12,622 nt of DNA from Candidatus Pacebacteria bacterium UBA6188 (GTDB lineage: Bacteria; Patescibacteriota; Microgenomatia; UBA1400; PJMF01): positions 1-12,622 of the forward strand of contig DITI01000049.1 in assembly GCA_002422765.1 (NCBI GenBank), given 5' to 3'. The position numbers and the translations under genes were made by a program. The first letter of the stretch is position 1. Each line of letters starts with the position of its first letter. A model generated the notes under the pieces. It made no database searches. It was not told where the DNA came from and saw only the letters and a list, made by a program, of their open reading frames with translations. Shown here piece by piece: positions 9,101 through 12,622 of the stretch.

Positions 9101-12100
9101 AAAGAATCATGTATCTCAATGTCTCTGTAGTGATGGATCTTGGTCAATCAGCTTACGGTGGAGCGGTGATTGACAAGAATGTCGACCTAATTATTCACGA
9201 ACTAGCCCATGCTTTAGAAAATCAAATCGATGGAACCAGCTATATGTCAGATCTTAGCACTCATCAGGCAATCGGTAGATTTGCTGACGCCATGAAGTAC
9301 CTCTCAGGCAGAATGTTAACTGAGTATGACGCTTGGTTAAAAAATGGGGGTGAGAGTTTCGAGCAGGCCTATCAAAAAGTTGATCAAAAATCAGTTTTAG
9401 CAGATGCAGTTATTAAGCTGATTGAGGACGTCAAAAATCGTAAAGTTGGCAGATTCCCCAAGAATTTAACGAAAGTTATTGAAGAAGGTTCAGATTTTGC
9501 TGCTGAAAACTTGGAAGAAATTATTGCTAATCTTGGAGCGTTTTTACAAAAGAATTCCACGAAGTTGCCAGTGGAATTTCGGGAGAGACTTGAGTCGATT
9601 GAAGGACAAGCTGCTGAGCAAAAATTAGTCGATTCCAACCCTACCGGCTGTTCAAATTGTTCTGTTGTTTTAAAAATGATAGAAAACGTTAACCAGCAAA
9701 TTGAAAAATTAACTCTATCTGGAGACAATCAAGAGGCAATTGCTTTGGCCAAGCAAACCACTACCTACTTACAATCCCACTTATTTGCCAATCAACCACT
9801 TCAAGATCAATTGTTGGCAGATGTTGAATACACTGAAGCAGTTTTAGTCAAAAATACCCTAGAACAAGCAGAGGCACTTAGAGCTTTGAATAGATTAGTC
9901 GAAACAATTGAGCTTTTGGAGATGAATGAGTTAGATTCCTTATCTGCATCAGCAAAAGAAAAAATTGACGAAGTACAGAGTCTTAATGTTGATCCTTCTC
10001 CACTGATTAATAGATTTGCTAGCTACGTTAAGTTCCAACTACGCAGCTTTACCATTGCTTTGGCCCATAATAGAGATTATCAAACTTCGGCGATTGAGCA
10101 AACCTTCAAGCAAGTTACTGTGGCCAGTTTGTGGTTCAGGCCATTTGCCATTTTCTTTGGTGAAAGTGATCGCCGACTTACGCCTTTTAATTTGGCAGTG
10201 ATGGAATATTTCGAAACCAAGGCGGTTGTAGCGGTCGATCCTCATCAACACATTAAGCAAAAATTGTTTGAAAACAAAGATTTGGTTTACTATCTAACCA
10301 CTAATCAGCGCAGTGAAGTTAGCCAGATTATTTATCAAGCCCTATTAAATGAGATTGGAGATGCTAATGAGTTTAATAGTTATGAATTTGATATCAAAAA
10401 TAATGCTTTACCAACTACAGTTAAGAGTTATTTTTCAGATTTAGCTTCTCAAATTTTTGTTGAAATTCAGGTTGATTTATCTATGGGTCGTTATATTTCT
10501 GAAGAGAGTTTTTATGAAGAATGGAAAAAACAATTGATTGAGAATTCATCATATAATGGTTCAACAGAAGAAGTTAAAAAAGTAGCTATTGAGTCGGCTA
10601 TTACCAACCTAAATAGATTTTTTGAGAGTAGTCAGCGCTTCACTACTGAATCAAGTGAATTAAGAATCTCATCAGAACATGTTGAGTATATTGAAAGATT
10701 GTTGGAAGAGCATCTCGTTTTTAATAACAAATATACAATTTCTAAAGCGCAAGAATTAAAGAAAATTGCTGATAATAGAACTTCATCCTCCAGCCTAATC
10801 GAAAAACTCCAAAACATTTTTCGCGATAAAGCTTATGGCGACTTCAAGGCTTTATTGGTTGATGAGTACGGCTTAATGACAGCTGAAGAATTGAGGTCGA
10901 GAGTTAATAACTTAAAAGTAGTAACTCCACTTAGGCTTTTGCTTGATGCCCTAACTGTTTCAGAGCAAAACAGACAGGCTTATTACAATTTTTACAACAT
11001 TAAAGAAAAAAATTGGAAAACTGAATTGAATTTGAGGGTGGTTAATTTCTTGGGTGGCATGTCTAATTCTGGTCATCATGATAAGTTAGCTCAAACCAGC
11101 ATAATTAGTCCAACCAATATTGCTTATACAGCGATATCTTTATTGGGTATTTATACCATTGCCACTTTTATTTCTATTGGCTCTCCAATTATCATTACCG
11201 CTGTTGTAGCCATTGCATTCTTCTGGCTTCCAGTTTCAATCTTACCCAGATTCCCACAAGCTTATTACCATGAATTAGTTCACACCGTAGTGGCTCAAAA
11301 TCAGAATAGGTTTATTGATAATACTAGATCACTTGGTGAAAGTTGGGCTGATGAAATTTTGACTGATTATTTTGCGCAAAGAATTTATTCTCAATCGAAC
11401 AATTGGTTTGGTCGCCAGGCTCAGAGAACTTTTGCCAAGGATGGCTACACTTATGGAGAAAAAAACGCTTGGATTAAAATTTTGTTTGACCACCTCAATG
11501 CTGGTGAAACTGATTATTTTGCAGAAAAAGCTTTGGCTGAATCTTACTTTGCCGTTCAAGGTAAGGAGAACTCTTTTTCTGACTTATTATCCACAAAGTT
11601 GGGTGCAGATAATGCCAAGGAAGTTTTGGCAGCAATCCAAACTGAGGGGCCAGACGCAAATAAAATAGAGGTAGTTTCTAGAATTATCAACTCTCTTAAA
11701 GCTTCTTTGCAATCATCAGTTGAACCCAAATCTAGTGAAACCAGTTCTAAACCATTTTTCACACCAATTAGTCTTAGCAATGAGCAGGTGGCTAACTCTC
11801 CAGAACAAGAAATTAAGCCTCTAATTAATGTTAGAGAGACCCTAAGGGATGAAGATGGTAAATTAGTGACTCGCGCATCTTCTTCACTCAATAATTTTGG
11901 TCGCAATATGACCGCTAACTTATATAAGTTTGGGGTCAAATCTGTTGAAGAAGCTTTGGCTTTCCCAGATCAACAGTTGGCCAGGTTGATAGACAAACCA
12001 GTTGGAGAAACTACCCTTTACAGAGATTATCTGTTGGATCCTAAGGTTAGTTCATTGATTAATCGCTCCTTGAAAGCCAAGATAAGCTACGCTAGAAATC

Positions 12101-12622
12101 AAGCAAGGCTCAATAATTTCGTGGGTAGCGCTGAAGAGTTTATGAGTGCTAGCTCCAACAAACCATTGGCCAAAACCTTTTTCACTCTATATTGGTACAA
12201 ATATGGTCGAAATGCTAATTTATTTAACGTCTACGGTTTGAGACAAAGCTTCTTGCCTTTTGTTAACTGGTATCTTTCTTTGCCAGAAAATCAAAGACCA
12301 AGCCTAGCCTTGGTGGAAAAATTATTTATTCATGGAATTTTAGATCAAAGTTTAGCATCTTCACTAGATCAAAATAACTTAAGTGTTTTGCAAGGTTTTG
12401 CCACTAAGTTGCGAGCTCATGCTCCTTACACCATTTCCAATGGTGTTGTTTCACTTAAATCAGAATTGAGTGATGAACAATTAGAGAAAGTTCTAGTTCA
12501 GTTGAGCTTGCTTGTTCCAAATGGTTTTAAGCTAGATTTGTTGTCAGCTAATAGATACCAAGACAAAATAGTTGCTTCCAAAAAATATTCTTTACATGCT
12601 GATGGTTATTACCGTAAGTTTA
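1..12622 (+). CDS. Giant multidomain protein, internal fragment (at least 4,207 residues)
   Basis: Frame 1 is open from the first to the last base, with no TAA, TAG or TGA in 4,207 codons; start and stop lie outside the window. The translation is protein-like throughout, with alternating helical and beta-rich blocks and several recognisable motifs: three HExxH zinc-peptidase motifs (residues 313-317, 3066-3070, 3757-3761), two sets of GHKL ATPase motifs (770-961 and 2500-2573), an FHA-like domain (458-532), propeller-like repeats (1568-2031) and one hydrophobic hairpin (3707-3748). I do not recognise the full protein and give no symbol. Only two cysteines appear (3217 and 3220). No secretion signal can be judged because the N-terminus is missing. 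The domain mix resembles giant proteins known from Omnitrophota and similar uncultured bacteria; that is family knowledge, not a search result. A chain of several genes is excluded because no stop codon separates the domains. Confidence 0.97.
193..720 (+). other. Region: helical, unrecognised, leading into peptidase 1
   Basis: Residues 65-240 begin with a short Ser-rich stretch (LSSSSANGR) and continue as amphipathic, Lys/Arg/Glu/Gln-rich helices, for example MMRKLFRERYAAQLRGIV and KIYDQYQKQYALPEKYRQ. Aromatic residues are frequent. I see no catalytic motif, membrane segment or repeat. The block directly precedes the HERQH peptidase-like domain and may be its helical N-terminal lobe, but that is inference. 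Confidence 0.6.
721..1320 (+). other. Domain: metallopeptidase-like 1 (HERQH)
   Basis: This is a putative zinc metallopeptidase. HERQH at residues 313-317 (bases 937-951) fits HExxH, where the two His would bind zinc and Glu would be the general base. It is preceded by a beta-type segment (SGIIVFNN, 293-300), matching the usual edge strand before the active-site helix. A third zinc ligand could be E342 or D341 in AADEVLAYFEGG (339-350), 24-25 residues after the second His, a spacing seen in gluzincin-type enzymes. Helices follow to about residue 440. The motif MRHERQHVLHW is more charged than usual (Arg at the first x), so either an active enzyme or a degenerate relative is possible. An FHA-like domain follows immediately. 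I cannot assign a peptidase family; substrate unknown. Confidence 0.62.
1372..1596 (+). other. Domain: FHA-like (forkhead-associated) with altered phospho-binding residues
   Basis: Residues 458-532 follow the FHA consensus in order: TIGLASNNSLQL (462-473), the S..HA signature SANHAQF (481-487), a strand GGLLVKDL (493-500), the NGT-type loop NSQGGTHVDG (501-510), and the closing strand LEEGQFIYLGE (521-531). FHA domains are beta-sandwiches that bind phosphothreonine on partner proteins. Of the five highly conserved positions, G464, S481 and H484 are kept, but the Arg after the Gly is Leu (L465) and the Asn of NGT is Gly (G504). Those two normally help hold the phosphopeptide, so binding may be weakened, changed or lost. 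The domain lies between peptidase-like domain 1 and the first GHKL module, suggesting a docking or scaffold role. Confidence 0.82.
1597..2250 (+). other. Region: acidic linker and helices before GHKL module 1
   Basis: Residues 533-750. The first part carries short strands (LIFFVVRRADG) and may finish the FHA sandwich. About 600-660 is acidic and low in hydrophobics (EPGEEVANDVDQLADGEV, then PIDTTKDEVPNKPVDDV), which reads as a flexible linker. From about 665 helices resume (EHYAWARKQLKSKALG and LYQVAALLDVDVTG), probably forming the N-terminal helices that lead into the ATPase N-box. No catalytic motif is visible. Confidence 0.6.
2251..3081 (+). other. Domain: GHKL ATPase-like module 1, motif order N-G2-G1
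   Basis: GHKL (gyrase, Hsp90, histidine kinase, MutL) domains bind ATP-Mg in the Bergerat fold. The N-box is FEATANSIDAIL (769-780): E770, N774 and D777 match the E..xN..DA pattern that holds Mg. The glycine-rich G2 loop follows almost at once, IGQFGKGIKQAL (788-799). Beta strands then run to GTVIKIFV (576-583 after base 811; residues 836-843), which looks like the final core strand. Only afterwards comes the G1 motif, IIISDNGKGM (952-961), with D956 as the expected adenine contact, continuing into MFVPQSGTKHP (969-979). In standard members G1 lies between N-box and G2. Either the module is rearranged or two partial modules are adjacent. The tail through LARNGEVIMALDIPADI is included as likely part of the fold. 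Whether ATP is hydrolysed is unknown. Confidence 0.75.
3082..4020 (+). other. Region: helical and mixed, unrecognised, after GHKL module 1
   Basis: Residues 1028-1340. An Ala-rich start is followed by strongly helical sequence (about 1068-1135, including LQFINTIAVGLEKI and IKKQIRKIVEPLVAQLE). A mixed segment with strands follows (EIVYLDPDIFPWLG, QIPGIYFGD, IPLLMMDFKPEF), then more helix (1240-1275) and a short beta-type stretch (NLVRFEVEEG, GSLLIAEKN). No catalytic motif or membrane segment is visible. By position it could act as a transducer or coupling arm for the preceding ATPase, which is inference only. Confidence 0.55.
4021..4560 (+). other. Region: alpha/beta segment, unrecognised, AT-rich
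   Basis: Residues 1341-1520. A helix (NNLLMSLVRDLLGH) is followed by alternating strands such as QLRISYRAG, RTLAFERS, EEVILFRGGG, GDYLLIGDFFG and FQVLVEEKN, ending in an acidic helix (GDLDLIEDLEKLSSSL). This looks like a compact alpha/beta domain, but I do not recognise it. The DNA is AT-richer than most of the gene: bases 4081-4140 hold 20 G+C and bases 4381-4440 hold 13, against 26-27 in reference lines at 1-60 and 9241-9300. Codons gga, aga and ata seem more frequent here, so a different history for this domain is possible. Confidence 0.5.
4702..6093 (+). other. Domain: beta-rich repeats, possible beta-propeller
   Basis: Residues 1568-2031 are almost entirely short beta strands separated by Asp/Asn/Gly turns. 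Several segments follow the propeller-blade pattern of turn, strand, turn, strand: SLVYLGNDYYLVARK (1575-1589), AISDDGQYFLTLHK (1661-1674), TSIFVMGS followed by GYTFFDGGYELR, NYLLLQNLDNSISIYFYG, KLYSYKNGKAYYSDG, and NLAYVDNGKWHLVRGEG (1965-1981). The AISDDGQYFLTL element resembles the S.DG..L signature of TolB/WD40-like PD40 repeats. With about 460 residues, a six- to eight-bladed propeller is possible, but the blades are divergent and I cannot count them securely. Propellers usually serve as binding platforms. It stands between the two ATPase modules, so a scaffold or substrate-recognition role is inferred. Other beta-solenoid or sandwich folds are not excluded. Confidence 0.55.
6094..7440 (+). 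other. Region: mainly helical, unrecognised, between propeller-like block and GHKL module 2
   Basis: Residues 2032-2480. Several helical blocks can be seen: about 2041-2085 (DDLVTAVRARGK, MIEKILAAVKTSK), a Gly/Asn/Gln-rich loop (2115-2132), an amphipathic stretch about 2133-2225 rich in Glu, Lys and Ile, then 2230-2275 with LRRTLYRNLVQGIFELAAS. Bases 6952-6969 contain a 9-base tandem duplication that gives LGDLGD. Near 2395-2420 a Gly-rich break (INGGGDVMPF) separates the last part, which includes a proline-containing linker and the helix leading into the second ATPase N-box. No catalytic motif is visible. Confidence 0.55.
6952..6969 (+). repeat. Tandem 9-base duplication inside the gene
   Basis: The sequence ttgggcgat occurs twice back to back, adding LGD twice in frame (LGDLGD). 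This looks like a simple slippage duplication of three codons and keeps the frame. It has no evident function. Confidence 0.85.
7441..7926 (+). other. Domain: GHKL ATPase-like module 2, canonical motif order
   Basis: This second Bergerat-fold module has motifs in the standard order. The N-box is GEVAQNSYDATG (2499-2510), with E2500, N2504 and D2507 at the Mg-coordinating and structural positions. The G1 motif is MTDNGTGA (2538-2545), with D2540 expected to contact adenine; the usual Met after the Gly is Ala. The G2 loop is VGFFGTGKFTIYEG (2567-2580). Strands follow (DRVEMISNDG, VAVKFSLRVV), ending in APIGVTIRRIK (2625-2635), similar to the terminal GT-x-V/I strand of the fold. The spacing N-box to G1 (about 40 residues) and G1 to G2 (about 30) fits Hsp90- or MutL-like members more than histidine kinases, and no HisKA dimerisation helix is visible. 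It shares little sequence with module 1, so a recent duplication is unlikely. Confidence 0.85.
7927..8940 (+). other. Region: alpha/beta then helical, possible transducer of GHKL module 2
   Basis: Residues 2643-2980. The first part has alternating strands and helices (ANFEIKITNGYKIEDG, GLRVAEYKD). Near 2774-2796 the pattern LGLIIQIPLPLNRDRKSF, strand then a basic Arg/Lys loop, recalls the transducer domain that follows the ATPase core in Hsp90 and MutL proteins, where a loop Lys reaches ATP; this is only a positional analogy. From about 2850 the sequence is helical (IKRIAELINKGQ, AKALAQIMTMDDESIVKL), followed by a polar Gly/Asn/Gln/Asp linker (2945-2980) before peptidase 2. No membrane segment is visible. 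Confidence 0.5.
8941..9600 (+). other. Domain: metallopeptidase 2 (HELAH)
   Basis: A putative zinc metallopeptidase. LIIHELAHALEN (3063-3074) is a textbook HExxH helix; H3066 and H3070 (bases 9196-9210) should bind zinc and E3067 acts as base. A strand-rich segment (KRIMYLNVSVVMDLG, 3034-3048) precedes it. About 100 residues later, SDFAAENLEEIIANLGAFL (3164-3182) contains E3169, E3172 and E3173, one of which could be the third ligand. The layout, with HELAHA followed far downstream by a Ser-aromatic-Ala..N..E helix, resembles the anthrax lethal factor-type (ATLF-like) peptidase domain, where the third ligand also sits in a late helix of that kind. That family match is a judgement by eye. The intervening 3081-3160 is helical. 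Substrate is unknown. A CSNC motif lies 17 residues after the domain. Confidence 0.75.
9649..9660 (+). other. Site: CSNC motif, the only cysteines found
   Basis: Codons 3217 and 3220 (both tgt) encode Cys in PTGCSNCS. I found no other Cys codon in frame across 4,207 codons. A CxxC pair can form a redox-active or structural disulphide, or half of a four-ligand metal site; no second CxxC is visible for a zinc ribbon within this window. It lies in a loop between peptidase 2 and the following helical region. Confidence 0.85.
9661..11118 (+). other. Region: long helical stretch between peptidase 2 and membrane hairpin
   Basis: Residues 3221-3706 are dominated by helices rich in Glu, Gln, Lys, Leu and Ala (for example MIENVNQQIEKLTLSG, KNTLEQAEALRALNRLVE, IERLLEEHLVF). 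Around 3341-3405 a more aromatic section occurs (SYVKFQLRSFTIAL, SLWFRPFAIFFGE), not hydrophobic enough for a clear membrane span. Bases 10381-10560 are markedly AT-rich (14 G+C of 60 in 10381-10440 and 16 of 60 in 10501-10560). The end, GGMSNSGHHDKLAQ, leads into the membrane hairpin. I recognise no family; a long spacer or stalk with coiled-coil parts is a reasonable guess. Confidence 0.55.
11119..11244 (+). other. Membrane hairpin: two adjacent hydrophobic segments
   Basis: Residues 3707-3726 (start IAYTAISLLGIYTIATF) and about 3730-3748 (start IIITAVVAIAFFWLP) are uncharged and strongly hydrophobic, separated by a tight GSP turn. This is the only convincing transmembrane candidate in the window. 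It could be two membrane-spanning helices forming a hairpin, or one re-entrant pair. The arginine that closes the second segment (PRF) and the start of peptidase 3 eight residues later place the active site next to the membrane surface. The arrangement recalls membrane-bound peptidases such as HtpX/M48, but family membership is not shown. Confidence 0.8.
11245..11412 (+). other. Domain: metallopeptidase 3 (HELVH), membrane-proximal
   Basis: A putative zinc metallopeptidase. YYHELVHTVVAQ (3755-3766) contains HELVH at 3757-3761 (bases 11269-11283). The helix ESWADEILTDYFAQRIYS (3780-3797) follows and provides E3785 as the probable third ligand, 24 residues after the second His, the short spacing typical of gluzincins. 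The order hydrophobic hairpin, HExxH helix, then an E-containing helix ending near an aromatic-Ala pair matches membrane-attached gluzincins in outline. Compared with peptidase-like domain 1 (HERQH, then ADEVLAYF 24-25 residues on) the spacing is similar and both share a short ADE motif at the presumed third-ligand position, hinting at distant common ancestry; peptidase 2 has a much longer spacing. Substrate and exact family are unknown. Confidence 0.77.
11413..11874 (+). other. Region: helical then Ser/Pro/Glu linker
   Basis: Residues 3805-3958. The first part is helical and probably completes peptidase 3 (KNAWIKILFDHLNAGETDYF, AEKALAESYFAVQG). Residues 3860-3907 form helices with DNAKEVLAAIQTEG. 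From about 3908 to 3940 the sequence becomes Ser-, Pro- and Glu-rich (SVEPKSSETSSKPFF, then ISLSNEQVANSPEQE), a likely flexible linker that separates the peptidase from the next small domain. No catalytic motif is visible. Confidence 0.55.
11875..12030 (+). other. Domain: helix-hairpin-helix, RNA polymerase alpha-CTD-like
   Basis: Residues 3959-4010 carry the pattern LNNFGRNMTANLYKFGVKS, then VEEALAFPDQQLARLID. This resembles the alpha C-terminal domain motif, in which a helix ends in a Leu-x-x-x-Gly-Ile/Val-x-Thr/Ser-Val turn and is followed by a helix that ends in a phrase like 'L.ki.nlg'. Such helix-hairpin-helix modules bind nucleic acid or proteins, and are found alone in giant bacterial proteins of unknown function. 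The usual glycine-rich second hairpin is replaced by KPVGETTLYRD, so nucleic-acid binding is uncertain. It follows a flexible linker, as an independent small domain would. Confidence 0.5.
12031..12622 (+). other. Region: helical C-terminal part of the window, unrecognised, continues rightward
   Basis: Residues 4011-4207 start with basic helices (SLKAKISYARNQARLNNF) and continue with aromatic-rich helix (FFTLYWYKYGRNANLF, SFLPFVNWYLSLPENQRP), then alternating helices to the edge (QLEKVLVQLSLLVPNGFKL). No catalytic or metal motif is visible. The aromatic stretch contains charges and is unlikely to cross a membrane. The reading frame is still open at the last base. Confidence 0.6.

Noticed and set aside
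9384..9728. A 114-codon minus-strand open frame
   Set aside because: It is antisense to the peptidase 2 region, where the plus frame is clearly coding, and shows no motif or ribosome-binding context that I could support.
10021..10180. Possible membrane segment around SLWFRPFAIFF
   Set aside because: The hydrophobic stretch is short and interrupted by Arg, and is flanked by polar helices; it is unlikely to span a membrane.
11556..11939. A 127-codon open frame on the minus strand, the longest in any other frame
   Set aside because: It lies entirely opposite the giant gene, is Leu/Ser-rich without a recognisable motif, and is of the size expected by chance opposite AT-leaning coding sequence.
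1..12622. Alternative genetic code (TGA read as Gly or Trp)
   Set aside because: No TGA occurs in frame 1, and Trp is encoded by tgg and Gly by ggn as normal.
1..12622. CRISPR arrays, tRNA or rRNA genes, terminators and promoters
   Set aside because: No regularly spaced repeats, RNA-gene signatures or non-coding gaps are visible. AT-rich stretches that resemble promoter boxes fall inside the conserved reading frame.

Overview
The whole window is the interior of one giant protein-coding gene. Forward frame 1 (codons starting at base 1, 4, 7 and so on) reads through all 12,622 bases without a stop: 4,207 codons, with neither the start nor the stop codon inside the window. There is no intergenic DNA, RNA gene, mobile element, promoter or terminator that I can support. 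Open frames in the other five registers are short shadows of this gene. Residue numbers below are codons counted from base 1; the true protein is longer at both ends.

Layout by residue: 1-64 charged, probably coiled-coil helix; 65-240 mostly helical; about 241-440 a metallopeptidase-like domain with HERQH; 458-532 an FHA-like domain; 533-750 linker plus helices; about 751-1027 a GHKL (Bergerat-fold) ATPase-like module whose motifs are in an unusual order (N-box, glycine-rich G2, then DNGKGM G1); 1028-1340 helical and mixed, unrecognised; 1341-1520 mixed alpha/beta, unrecognised and AT-rich; about 1568-2031 beta-rich, propeller-like repeats; 2032-2480 mainly helical; 2481-2642 a second GHKL module in canonical order; 2643-2980 alpha/beta then helical; 2981-3200 a second metallopeptidase (HELAH); a CSNC pair at 3217-3220 holding the only two cysteines I find; 3221-3706 helical; 3707-3748 a two-segment hydrophobic hairpin followed directly by a third metallopeptidase (HELVH, then a WADE-containing helix); 3959-4010 a helix-hairpin-helix segment resembling the RNA polymerase alpha C-terminal domain; the remainder helical and open at the right edge.

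The organism is a bacterium with an AT-leaning genome (sampled lines run from about 22% to 45% G+C) that uses ordinary stop codons as far as can be seen: TAA, TAG and TGA are all absent from the frame, so there is no sign of recoding. Giant multidomain proteins that mix Bergerat ATPases, metallopeptidases and small binding domains are best known to me from uncultured lineages such as Omnitrophota, with some Patescibacteria also plausible. That placement is an impression from family knowledge and is not proven here.

How the parts could work together is inference. Two ATP-binding switch modules, three separate zinc-peptidase centres, an interaction domain and a possible beta-propeller scaffold sit on one polypeptide, with one membrane hairpin near the right end. 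This suggests a very large membrane-associated machine in which nucleotide state could gate proteolysis. The near absence of cysteine is notable, but it does not settle which side of the membrane the protein faces.
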